From Cubamyces lactineus (taxonomy: Eukaryota > Basidiomycota > Agaricomycetes > Polyporales > Polyporaceae), in contig JACDTU010000011.1 of assembly GCA_022376465.1 (NCBI GenBank), positions 124,001 to 188,000 of the forward strand: 64,000 nucleotides of DNA. The letters are read 5' to 3'. Within the stretch, counting starts at the first letter, position 1, and each line of letters starts with the position of its first letter. A model generated the notes under the pieces. The model made no database searches. It saw only the letters and a list, made by a program, of their open reading frames with translations, and had not been told where the DNA came from. Positions 11,704 to 22,900 of this stretch are shown here, in pieces. The translations under genes were made by a program, and so were the position numbers.

Positions 11704-14700
11704 ATGGTAGACTATGGCCATCCTCACGCTAGAAAGCCGGACATGAGGCTACCGGACGGTGTGCGCTCTGCCACAGTGTCCGATCTGTGTGTCCAAAAAC
11801 GGACAGAAACGATCGGTGAAGTTCTCCGGTGAGTCTGAGGGAGTCTCTGCTCGCTTCCGTTCAACCTCGCTGACGTTCTGGGACACATGCTTGACAGGAT
11901 TCTCTCTTGGCTCGGGCTTCAACGCAGTGCGCGGGACCGCCCAAAAGATGGTGGTTCGGATCCACCGGGGATCCCGCTCACTTCCCTACCCGCCATGGCA
12001 CAACGACCTCGTAGTATCGGCTCTTCACCGACCGAGCATGCTGTACCAACCATCAACAGACCGTCTACGTACTTGTCAGCTTCTGTTCCAGATGCTATGC
12101 TCAACTCGCGATATCCTCTGCCTCCGCATCCACTCTTTCCTTGGATGGCCGCGATGCCTCACGCCTACTATCCTGGACTGTGGCCTCCCCCTCCATCGTA
12201 TGGAACTCCTGCCGGTTTAGGAATCGACCATACCACATCCACGCAACCTGCAGCAGCCCCGCTGGCGGGCCCTCTGGATACGTCTCACGGGATTCACACC
12301 CGCGAACTGCCAGTCCACGCAGATGCAAGGAACGGGACTATGCAGCAAAATGTCCCTTATGGAGTCCCGTTTGAGACAAAGGGGGGGAATTCGGTGGCTT
12401 TTCCTGCAGCGGTTGTGACTGAGGAACAGAAAGGTGTGTCCGTTATGTGACCTTGGATAAAAGTGTATCAATTAACCAAAGATGTACAGAGACTGAAGCT
12501 CACGACTGGCCGCAAGGAGAACAACGGAGAGAGCGGCTGAGATGTAGCACAGACCCGCAGAAGAAGGTTTCGAGCGATTGGAAGAAGACTCGATATGCAT
12601 GGCGGTCAATCGGCCGCGGTCCACATAATGGCATGTTCGTTGAGCGCAGGAGCTGCCTTGGAGTGATACTCTGTCGTTCCTGTTCCCGACGTCTGCGACC
12701 CAAAACCGATTCATATGCCCGCGCAAATCAGCTAGCCATCGGTTGTGCGAGTGGTTCCTGCCCCCGAGGAACCCTTGAGCTGATTAGCTGCCCTGCACGC
12801 ACGTACCACTACAGCGAGCCACGAGATGGTGAGGTGTACGATGTCTGGGAGCATTCCGGCAAACACGAGCATCCCCGACCGCCGTACGATGGCTACTTGA
12901 CCAAGGCAGAAGAGGTTGCACTCGACTTACAAATCAGGCGGCGGCCCGACGCTACAGCTCACCAGTTACGCACCGGTGACTCAGCACCAGGCTCGGTTCC
13001 TCTTGCAGTCATCTCCCCAGCTCTGTCAGACCCTCAGCGTGCTCGCTACCAGGTTAACAAGGGCCGTGAACGTTTGGATCTCCGCCAAACCGCTTCTAAG
13101 GGTGGTGGCCCCTTGCTCCACGCACTTGGCGACCTCAACAAAACCTTTGGCTCTCCCTTTCTTGTCGACTCGGGTTTCGTCGACCGGGCATACTTTGTCA
13201 TGCAAAGCCCCTTCATGCGCTTGATCATCAATGAGGCTGTTGACGACTGGCTTGACCCGATCCGGCCTGGACCAGAGGACTCTAGACATGGGGTTGTTAC
13301 GGATGGTGACCATACGTTCTTCCGTGATGGTCTGCTCATGACGAGCTGCGCATTCAGCACGACGCTGTCCGCTTGGGTTCCAGTGTTATATTCATGGATT
13401 GACGGGCAGAGTGCCGAAGATCATCGTCTGCATTTCCGACAACTGAACAAAGCTATCATGGAGTGTGCAGGAGACCGATTTGATTCGAAGCTTCTGGCAT
13501 CGGTGAGTACCATCGCAAATTCTACCATCTCTATTCTTGCCCATCCCTCGCACAGGTTATGGATTTTTCGGCCGCTCAGAGAGCAGCATTTGCTGAAGAA
13601 TATGCGGACGCCATGATTCAGCGCTTCAAGAGCTGGGATCTCCTCGGATATGAAGCACAGAATGCACAAAGGCGGGTCTTTGTTGGGGAGGCATCAGCCT
13701 TCGTACAGGGTTGCGAAGTCCATTTCTGGAGGTCAGGAAAGCGAATTCAGCGCAATGGCGCTCTGGTCCCGCCCGATCAGTCCTACTACTTCGAGCAGCT
13801 GCTCCGTCGCATGCTGGACCCTCTATGCACCGAGTCCGACTTCGACGTTGCGGTCCGAGACCTTCGCCGGACCTTTCCCCGCATTCAAAGCTGGATATCC
13901 TGGTGGCTTCAACCGCTCGTAGCACGCATGCTCTTCCCGGTCAAGAAGACAATGAGCGAGGAAGATGCAGCCCGATTGCCTCGGACATCTAACCCCGTTG
14001 AGACGCAGCACTCACTCCTGCATCATGCCTCCGGCAAGGGCCACAACTTGATCGCCGGTGTTCGTGCATTGTTTATGCATTGTCAAGAATTAGAACGACG
14101 GCACCAGGCCATTCTGGGTGATGTCTACCGTCTACTCTTCACAATTCTTCGTCATTAACCTGCATTCAATCTAGATGGACATGTACCTTGGCCTTCAGGG
14201 CCCACTGAACCGCCGCCACGGAGGGAGCGAATGGAGATCCACCCCAATGATGGACGTGCCCCTGACACACTTGATGCGCTAGAGCGACTCGGAAAGCCAT
14301 TGAAGACTCAGAGGCAATCCTCTGAAGCGAACGTGGGGCCTGAGCCCAAGGATAACCTGCCGCAGGAAAGTACAAGACTACCGACAACAACACGAAGCAA
14401 GGAGCTACCTCAAAGGGCCGCCGTCCCTGTCGCTAAGTTCACGACTATAGACGGGACATTCCCATCTGACCGGCCAAATTCCTCCTTTCATCTTGCCTCG
14501 TATTCCCTGTCCCATAACTCCTGCTTCACCGACCATCCTACCGAAGCTTGGTTCCGTGCCTTTGTCCTCTGGCCACCAGAAGTCCGCCGTGAAGCTCTAT
14601 ATCACATTATTCCAACAGAATCCCTTCTGTCCTCGGTCTTCTTCCACTTTGATGCCCGTTTGAAGTGGATTCTCTCTGGTAAAGAGTCTGATGCGACGAG

Positions 14701-15836
14701 TGGTGCTCAAAGGCTTAGCTTATGCCAGGCCGTGGTCAAAAACCATGTCGTCCAGGTATGGAAGCTGGTAGATCATATCAACTCATATGGGTGCGCACAT
14801 ACGTGGATTGAGCGGGCAGTAAAGGCAAGTTCACTTAGCCTTCCATAGTGTCGTGTGGCCACCCCTTAGACGTCTAATCACTTATATGTTATTGCCTCTG
14901 TAGGAAGCGAAGGACGATGCGACAAGAAAACTCTTTGCCCTACACCACTATGTGCAGTGGTCTTGTCCTGACGGCCATCTAGTGGAGGAATGTATAGCTC
15001 TCCCTGCCATCTATAGTCTGCGGGCAAAGGACATCAAGATTGCCGTCTGGCATGCAAGTCGGCCTATGAAAAACGGAGACCCGGAGGTGGCGGAAACTCA
15101 GGAGTTCAAATCTGAGCCTCTGGCAGACTCAGAACCAAACACAGGTGGTGTTTGTTCTAACCGCTATCTCTTATGGTCTTGCTAACGTAACACGAGGGAA
15201 GCAGTGACTATAGCCCCTCGGCTCGATGACTATTTTGCGCATTTCATTCCTTGTCGTCCGATGGGGAACCGGCATCATGGCAGTGATCCTATCCATGAGC
15301 TTCCTCCTCATCGTTGCACAGAGGAGGCCTGCACTCTGAACTCCACTGTTCAAGCAGTCCAGACGTCCTGGCCTCGAATTCTACACATTCTTCCGGAGAC
15401 CCTTGCAGATGACCCACTTGCATTTGAGCGACGACAGCCTCCCCCGGTACGATTTGAGCGTCGCTTGACTGTCTCAACGAAGTCCGGCCCACGAAAGAGC
15501 GCACCTGGAGACAGTCATGAAGCTGCCGAAGTCGTGGAGTACACACTAGTTGGTCGAATCCTCTTTGGACACCAGCATTTTACAGGGCAGTTCATCATTG
15601 GCGAGCACACCTTTGCATATGACTCTGCTTTACATGGAGGTGCACTAACCGATATCGGTGATTGGACTATTGGGATAGCCCCGAGACATGATATTGTCAT
15701 GTATATCTACACAAGACGTCACGGTGATGCGCATGCTGCCTGCCTAGGCTCAGAAGAACAAACTCGCACCTTCGCTAACGGCGCTCTCCAGCTGCCTCTT
15801 GTGCTAGCAGCCCTCGCGCGAAGGCTCTCCCTCTAA
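11704..15836 (+). CDS. GCM-domain MULE-type DDE transposase fused to a C19-like cysteine peptidase
   Basis: Predicted to mobilise the surrounding element. Well-supported exons: 12482..13502, 13556..14117, 14175..14824, 14904..15144, 15205..15836 (about 1,035 aa). Upstream exons 11704..11828 and 11898..about 12437 are plausible; their join to 12482 is weak. In order: a GCM zinc domain (RRSCLGVILC, GCASGSCPRGTLELISCPA, VYDVWEHSGKHEHPRPP); a DDE core with first Asp in VVTDGDHTFF, second in VMDFSAAQRAAF, the MULE C-x2-H as GCEVHF, and Glu in SNPVETQHSLLH; then a peptidase-like part with Cys box SHNSCFTDHPTEAWF, His in HQHFTGQF and Asp in FAYDSALHGG. The intron at 14118..14174 removes the stop after the transposase part and keeps frame. 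The intron at 14825..14903 uses a GC donor (AAG/gcaagt). GCM and DDE motifs are clear; the peptidase class is inference. Confidence 0.72.
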
Positions 15837-16779
15837 TGTACTGTCTGGCGAAGCCTCTGCTCCCTCTCATGCGACTCTGCAACTCCCCTCAGTGACTTCC
15901 CCTTTGCATCTCTCTTCCATCCTGGTCTGGCGCATCACGCGAACACATCCTATTCCCTTGCGAGCACACTACTCCTCCCGCAAAGACACTGCTCCTCCTG
16001 CGAAGCCACCACCTCTCCCGCGAACACTCTGCATCACTTGCGAGCTGCCTACCCTCCTTGACAGGCTATAGCAAGCCAGCGAAAGTCAGCGAAGATGGTG
16101 CTACATCATTTGCGAGCCACCCTCAAGCCGACAGGGATGTGCTAGAGAGTGGCACACTTGCTAGCCTCGCGGTGCACGCGGTGCACTCACGCAGTGATGC
16201 GCATGGTGCCGGTCCAGAGTCAGAGCAGAGGGCTATGGCTGCGGTGTCTCCCCTCCTTTCCGCGGCGGTCTCATCTACACCTTTGCCAGTCGCGACCTCG
16301 CGCAACTCTTCGCACGTCCGCGGGACCCTTTGCACACACCTGGAGCACTCGCGCCTGCGCTCTTGGACTCCTGTGGATCTGCACTCCCCTCCCCCTGCCC
16401 TCGCGGATGTGTTGTGCCCAGCTACGGACCGTATCGGCCGACGGAAACAATGCGGAATGGCGCCATATGGCGCAAGAGGTAGAGCAGAGCCTATAGGAGG
16501 CTGCGGAGAGGCTGCGCGGCGAGCTGGCCTCGCGACAAGGCCAGGTGGCCTCGCCAAGACCTGATGGACTGTAGCACAGCATCCCCCCCTCCAGAGTCAA
16601 GTACCATACACTCCTCCCTCCTGGAGCTGGCAGACAGAGAACTTGGCCCCCTTCCCCCACCATACCACACATCCCCCCACTTCCCTTCACTACTGCTAGA
16701 GTCTTTCAGCTGCAATCCTTCTTCTGTACACACGTCCTCTGCTAATCTATAACTTGACACCTTACGAATCTTTTGCCTG

Positions 16780-16852
16780 CGACTGCGAACCCTGTGACTG
16801 CGAACCCTGTGACAGCGGACCCTGCGACAGCGAACCCTGCGACTGCGAACTG
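16780..16852 (+). repeat. Minisatellite of ACTGCGAACCCTGTG-like units
   Basis: Roughly 15 bp units of the type actgcgaaccctgtg and cagcgaaccctgcg repeat imperfectly about five times. They share the TGCGAA core with the surrounding spacer. Confidence 0.7.
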
Positions 16853-17258
16853 CGAAGACAGCAAATCCCCAAAGCCTGCGAAACCTGCGAAACCCTGCGA
16901 GTTCAGAGTGCAAAGTTGCAAGTGCTACGTCTACAGGATTGTGGGAGTTTGTGTAAAAGCTAGCTGCGTTCCCCTCCTTTCCTTCATATACTCTGCGACT
17001 GCTGCAAACCTGCCAACCACGAACCTGCGAAGCTTGCAATTGCGAAGTCTGCGAAGATGCGAAAACGTGAAGACGTGAAGCCTGTGGATTGCAAGGCTAG
17101 CAGTGCTCCCCTCCTTCCCTTCCCATCCAGCGAACCTGCGACATCCTCTCCCATCCTCTCCCATCTTTGTACCCTTTGCGAGGTTGGACAATACAGATCC
17201 CCTTCCCCCCATACCCTTAGGGTCTCTCATTTGTGACATTTACGACCTTGCGAAATCT

Positions 17259-17314
17259 GCGAACTGCGAACTGCGAACTGCGAACTGCGAACTGCGAACT
17301 GCGAACTGCGAACT
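17259..17314 (+). repeat. Perfect tandem array of GCGAACT, 8 x 7 bp
   Basis: Eight uninterrupted GCGAACT units. Because the unit is 7 bp, all three frames are read in turn. That explains the repetitive peptides seen on both strands here, so none is a real gene. Confidence 0.9.
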
Positions 17315-17713
17315 CTTGCGACGACCCTGCGAAGATCTGCGAAACCACTCTGCTGCGAAACGGCGTGAAGCCACGAGGATAGACTCCGCGAAACGTTTGC
17401 GAAACCGCGTGTTGCGAAAATCTGCGAAACTCCGCGACATTTGCGAAATCAACAGCCCGCGCTCCTCTCCCCTTGTCTCCTTCCCCCCTTCCTCCTCCCC
17501 AGTGTATCCGTGAACCCTTTCCCTGCGCTCTCACCGGTGTCGCATCCTTCGCAAAAGCCAGCCAACCCTCTCTACCCACTCCCTTTGGTCCTAGGCTTCG
17601 CTACGGTTCGCGCCAGACACAGGGCACCCGACTCCGACCTCCCCTCTCCTTCGCGTCCTTTCCCCTCCCCCTGCCAGCAGGCCTCGACCTACAAAGGCTC
17701 TCGGCCTGAGTAG

Positions 17714-18406
17714 TATCCTTCCCTTACGGGTGGGTTAGACGCTTCAACGGAACTTCGGTAAGACCTTCCCACTGTTTTTAGTATTTGCAAACTAATCATT
17801 GCTATACATGCTTTAGCTAAGCACGCATTCACTGAATCAAATCAGATCGGACTTCGAGCTTCTTCAGAAGTTGACTCAGAATGCACATCCGCCCGCCCAG
17901 GGTACCTTCGGGCTAAATGCGGTAACTCCACCCGAATGGGAGCTTGATACATACACAAATGGCGATGAACTCCAGTGGCCGCTAAGTGCAACACTTGAGG
18001 TATGTAGCAACTTCGCCATATAGGGCAGCACTGGCACGTCATATTGATTGAGCATCACTGCATTTATAGTGTAGTAATTCGTCGTGTCACGGTGAGTATC
18101 TACTAAGGAAGCAATGAAATGACAACTCACCAGCAGAGACAGCTCTGGCAGTGTCTGCGCTGGAACCGCCCGGGCCGGGTCCTTCTACGAGCTCAACAAT
18201 AGCTCGTCCGGCTTCTCCACTGCATCAGGGCCTGTTCTCTGACATTGTTGACTGTGCGGGCGGTTGTGGTGAGGACGTAGATGCAGGGGACATGGTGAGC
18301 TGTGATCTCTGCCAGAGCTGGTCCCATGTCCCATGTGTTGCGGTCCTTGTTCCAGCCAAGTATGGACTGCCCGAAGACTACGATGAGGACCCAGCTGCGT
18401 GGTTAT
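17714..18406 (+). pseudogene. PHD-finger protein gene, 5' half, interrupted by the copia element
   Basis: Exons readable by phase: about 17714..17759, 17846..17999, 18139..18406; the true start is not identified. The last exon carries most of a PHD finger (C4HC3): CAGGCGEDVDAG with the first Cys pair, VSCDLCQSWSHVPC with the second Cys pair, His and Cys, and then DEDPAAW. The last Cys pair is missing here because the LTR begins at 18407 inside that codon. The matching CPTC pair lies immediately past the downstream target duplication at 24716. PHD fingers usually read histone H3 tails, so the intact protein was probably a chromatin reader. Its place beside the GCM transposase suggests cargo of the same element (inference). 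Confidence 0.75.
18402..18406 (+). repeat. 5 bp target-site duplication (left copy, GTTAT)
   Basis: GTTAT directly precedes the 5' LTR and recurs at 24711-24715 right after the 3' LTR. Five bp is the usual duplication length for Ty1/copia integrases. Confidence 0.92.
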
Positions 18407-18938
18407 TGTTGAACTTCCAGGTTATCGGCTGTGCCGGACCGGGAATGTGGACCTTGTGGCTGTGGCGCCTACAATGCGCACAGCATGGACTTTATTCCTT
18501 TTATGGACTGCTCAGTGTACGTATTGTAGTTGGACATTCCTTCATTCTCTCCATCTTTCCGTTGCGTTCTACACTGCTACGGATCCTTCCAGAGGGTTCT
18601 ATACCTATGACACCATATGTCGTGATACTCGCAACATGGTCTTACTCATCGTACATAGCGATCACATGCCTCCTTTCTTCGCTTACTCATGGCACTCCTC
18701 TCTCAATATATAAGGAGGACATTCTTCGCCCCTGCTCTTCAGTCGTTCGCTCACAGACTGAAGAGTAAGTTCCCTTATTACCTATGGTTTATATGCAGTT
18801 ACTTACTGAGTACTTGTAGCTTCTTTGTGTCGCTTACAGGTACTTATACTATGCAATATAGTCGTTCGCTCACAGACTGAAGACTTCTTTGTGTCGCTTA
18901 CAGGTCGCTCCCAGCCTTCTAGGTTCAGAAGTTCGTCA
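18407..18938 (+). repeat. 5' LTR of copia element
   Basis: Starts TGTTGAAC and ends GTTCGTCA, an imperfect inverted pair with the standard TG...CA ends. Contains a TATATAAG box at 18707-18714, probably the promoter. Downstream of it are two internal direct repeats: AGTCGTTCGCTCACAGACTG twice and CTTCTTTGTGTCGCTTACAG twice. Confidence 0.95.
18707..18714 (+). promoter_or_regulatory. Probable TATA box of the LTR promoter
   Basis: TATATAAG in the middle of the 5' LTR; the same box occurs in the 3' LTR. Its position leaves about 220 bp of transcribed LTR before the primer-binding site, as expected for an R-U5 segment. Confidence 0.55.
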
Positions 18939-18958
18939 GGTTATGAGCCCTGCGCTCT
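18939..18958 (+). other. Primer-binding site, probably for a 5' half of elongator tRNA-Met
   Basis: GGTTATGAGCCCTGCGCTCT abuts the LTR. Its reverse complement contains CTCATAACC, resembling the anticodon arm (CAU) and preceding D-stem of an elongator tRNA-Met rather than a tRNA 3' end. Drosophila copia is primed by the 5' half of an initiator tRNA-Met cleaved in the anticodon loop; this site looks analogous. Inference from sequence likeness. Confidence 0.6.
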
Positions 18959-19910
18959 AACTTGTTGCTGCTTCTGTCGACATCTCTGCGCGCACCCTCC
19001 CTTCGTCGACATCGCTGTTGTGCACCCTCCCCTCCATAATTCCTTAACTCTTGACTGTTGCCCGCCAACACTGCTACCAGGGGGACATTTCTGCGCTCGT
19101 GACGCAGCCCTGAGTGCTTTTACTATAGCCCTAGTACTCAGTAGGCTGTACAGCTCTTTGTAGCGAGCTCTTTCTAGTATCCCTGGGTCAGGCCTTGCAC
19201 TTGCGACAGCCAGCCCTTGTATCCGGGTTCTTTAGGAACTTAGGACCGGAGGACAACCGTCTGGACCCTCCTTACGATACTCTTTTTGTTGGATAGCAGT
19301 ACATAGTTTTTCTTGGGCACAGTTGGCAACTTCTACCCAGTTTTTCGGGCATTTCGGCTGTCTGGATCTCTGGTTCTCCTGAACAGGTGTTCCCATCTAC
19401 CAGGACTTCTCGGTGCACACAGCAAGTCAATCATCGCGTTTTTTCTGAACCGTTTTGGAGCCGACCACAGCGGAACCCCTTGCCATAGATTCTGAGGAGG
19501 AAGTCGACGCCACTCTCGACAACCCTTCGGAATCATCTGCCTTTGATTGTTCTGGGCTTATCCACTTCTTCGACGTCGACGAGAACCTCGACCGTTACTA
19601 CGACCCAGAAGATGACAGCTACTTTGCTTGCGATAGCTTCCCCTGTCCTAATCGCTACCAGAACCTTCAAGAGCCTCCACCCGGTAACCTCTGGGCTGTA
19701 GTCCCAGAACCTTGGCAAGTTACTCCGCTTCCTCCTTCTTCGACAGAAGAAGAAGAAGACCTAGAATCAGTCTACGAGCTTTCACCTCTCCTTGCTCCCA
19801 CACCCCTTCCTCCAGACGCGCCTCTCCAATTCGCGCCTCCACAATCTCCACCTCCTACACTCGATCTAACCGAGAACCTCGTCGATTCGCCCCAATTCTT
19901 TCTCCTCACT

Positions 19911-22900
19911 ATGGGCGACATCAAACCTGAATCGGTCCCTCTCCTTTCTTCGGCCAGCCAGTACGCCGACTGGGCTGCGAAGATGAAGGGTCTTCTCATG
20001 TTCATGAACTGCTGGGATGTAGTCTCTTCGGAGACGGCTGAACCTACCGACGCTGAAGAGCGCAAGGAGTATAAGAAGAAGAATGCTCAGGCTTGCGGTC
20101 TGCTCTTCATGCGGACTGGGCCTAGCTTCCACTATCTCCTCGAGACGAAGACGACCAACGGTACCTCCTCTCCGGCCAATCTCACTGCCAAAGAGATGTG
20201 GGATGTGCTGAAAGACAAGTTTGGGAAACCGAACTCTGCGCACGTTTGGGGTCTCTTTGAGTCGCTCATCAGCGAGTCTCGCATGTCGGACCAGCGTTCA
20301 CTTCAGGATCAGATGAGTCGGATCGTCACGCGTATCCGCGAGATCTCGACCAATGGCCTGAAGTTAGAGGACAACATCCAGGCCCTCATCCTTCTCTCCA
20401 AGGTCCCGGAGTCCTATCGACCAATGATCTCTGCGCTCATGGCCACTATGGACCTCGACAAGATCACCGTCGACGTCATCCTCGAGAAGTCTCTCTCTGA
20501 GGAAGCCATGCGCAAGACCGGACAATCCGCTGCCCGGATCTCCAAGACCAAGCCCAAGCCGTCCGGCCCCTGCGACTTCTGTGGCAGTCAGACCCATCAC
20601 GAGTCGACTTGCTACAAGAAGCACCCCGAGCTTCGCCCCAAGGGCAACAAGGGTAAGGGCAACGGTGGCAAGAAGAAGGACAAGGACAAGGACAAGGACA
20701 AAGGGAAGGGAAAGGACAATTCTCATGACCATGCGCACGTCTCGGCCAATGTACTTGTAGCTGAATCCGGCTCTAACATGCACGCTTCTTTCTATGATGC
20801 GGCGAAAGCTGCTGCTGGTGTGAGGTATACTCGTTGGCTGATGGACTCTGGCGCATCTCAGCACGTCACTTGGTGCTTTGACGACTTCACCGAGTACGAA
20901 CCCTTTGACAAACCGCTGACCTTCAATACCGCCTCATCTGGCGAAGGTTCAGTCATTCAGGGACTCGGTCAAGGCACTGTCAAAGCTGAGACTCTTGTCG
21001 ATGGTCAACGGTGGACTATCACTCTTCCGAACGTCTGCTATGTGCCTCAAGCCTCTGCACGACTGTTCTCCACCGGTACCATTGAGAAGAATGGCTATTC
21101 TCTCTTCCAAGGAGCGAGGAAGATGATGATCTTTGACAAGCAGCCGGAAGGCGCTGTTGACTCAGGCTCGACGATTCGCATCAAGGGTCGAAAGATCCTT
21201 GAAGCACCGTACAATCCTGCGAGTAATCTCTATGATTTGACTCTGGAGATTATCCTGAACAGGCACGTCCACCTAAACGTTCGCAGTTACAAGACCTGGC
21301 ATCGTCGCTTTGGTCATGCAGGCAAGGAGCCTCTTCGCCACCTGCCTAAGAACGTAAAGGGTGTAGACCAGCTTGATCCCACGGATGATGAACCGTGTGA
21401 GGGTTGTGCCTTTGGCAAATCCCACAGACTCCCTTTCCCGCCGTCAGAAAAGCGTGCGACCGAGCCCCTTGAGCTCGTCCACACTGATCTAGATGGGCCA
21501 ATGCGCACTGCATCAGTTGGCAGCGGATTCAAGTACTTCGCTAGTTTCATCGATGATTACTCCGGTCTCGCCCGTGCTTACTTCCTGAAGTACAAGTCGG
21601 ACACCTTTAAAGCGTTCAAGGACTTCAAGGCTTGGGCTGAGAATCAAACCGGGAGGAAAATCAAGCGAGTCCGCTCTGATCGTGGTGGGGAGTACACATC
21701 AAACGAGTTCTCCGAGCTTCTCCGCAGCCTAGGAATCGAGCACCACAAAACCATGCCTGATTCGCCTCAGCAGAATGGACGCGCTGAACGCTGGAACCGT
21801 ACAATCACTGAGAAGGCTCTGTCTATGCTTCATCATGCTGGACTTAGTCACGGTTTCTGGCAACTCGCTATCGAGGCAGCCGTACATATCTACAATCGTC
21901 AGCCTATGCGTCGCCTGAAATGGCGATGCCCCATCACTCTGTGGGATGGGACCATCCCTGATGTGTCCTATTTCCGCGTTTTTGGCTGCAAAGCCTACGT
22001 TCACGTGCAAAAGGACAAGCGCAAAGGAAAACTCGACAAGAAGGCTGTCGAGATGATCTTTGTCGGGTATGAGCAGGGTTCCAAGGGGTATAAGTTCTGG
22101 AATCCAGCCACCCACTCTATTGTCGTATCTCGCGATGTGATCTTCGATGAAGAGTCTTTTCCTGCACGCAAGATTCCTGGCAATTGTCCTGTTACCCCAG
22201 ACGATAGTCCATTCTCAGATCAAGAAGTCCCTTCAGACGATGCCTCCAATGCTGAGCCTGAAAACTTCGAGATCGATATCCCTCTTCCTATTCCTCTCCC
22301 GGAGGCCGCACCTCCTGCACCTCCAGAGCAACCTGCTCCCCCTCCTCCGCAACAACCTAATCCACCACCTGCTGTTCCTCCTCCGCGGCCTAACCACCAG
22401 CGCAATCGTCATGAGCCAGTGGGAGGTCCTAGCATAGCGCGTGATCGCCCTCGTCGCGAAAATGTTCCTAGACCTCAGCGCTACAGGGACAGCGTGTATG
22501 GTGATGAGCCACCTGCAAAGGTTGATGCTCGTACAGACGCGGAAGGGAACTTGGAGGACGATGAACAAGTTGTACAATCTATTATTGCGATGCTCGCTGC
22601 CGCAACCCATAAGCCTGGCATTCCTAACTCTCATCGACAAGCCATGGCATCTCCAGATGCGGAGAAGTGGCGTGCAGCTGAGAAAGCAGAGTACGACTCG
22701 CTCATTGAGAACAAGACCTGGCTTCTTGTGCCTAGGCCGAAAAACCAACAAGTCGTCGCCAATCGTTGGGTGTATGACATCAAGCATGATGGTCGGTACA
22801 AGGCTCGTCTTGTGGCCAAGGGTTTTACTCAGGTCTGGGGGGAGGATTACAATGAAACCTTCTCGCCTGTTGCGCGTTTTGAGTCGATTCGTTACCTCCT

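Larger units (their letters stand above)
15837..17709. repeat. Repeat-rich spacer of TGCGAA/GCGAG-type motifs
   Basis: About 1.9 kb of low-complexity sequence. It is peppered with GCGAA, TGCGA and GCGAGC words, and with long C/T-rich runs (e.g. around 16570-16700 and 17460-17680). Open frames here are by-products of the repeats. It separates the transposase and PHD genes of the putative mobile block and may be its internal subterminal or regulatory array. Confidence 0.55.

Noticed and set aside
14231..14848. Separate gene starting MEIHPNDGRAP
   Set aside because: The 57 nt intron 14118-14174 joins it in frame to the transposase; kept as one gene, with the caveat noted.
17259..17314. CRISPR-like array
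   Set aside because: Perfect 7 bp tandem with no spacers in a eukaryotic genome; it is a microsatellite.
16491..17579. Repetitive frames such as RCRRVRCHRVRSHRVRS and EFAVRSSQFAVRSSQFAV
   Set aside because: Produced by GCGAA-type repeats read in other frames; no conserved domain.
18939..18961. tRNA-Met gene fragment
   Set aside because: Only the anticodon-arm complement is present and it abuts an LTR; a primer-binding site explains it.
19455..19910. Polyprotein start upstream at 19455
   Set aside because: That codon is TTG and no ATG exists upstream in frame; the ATG at 19911 opens a standard copia Gag.
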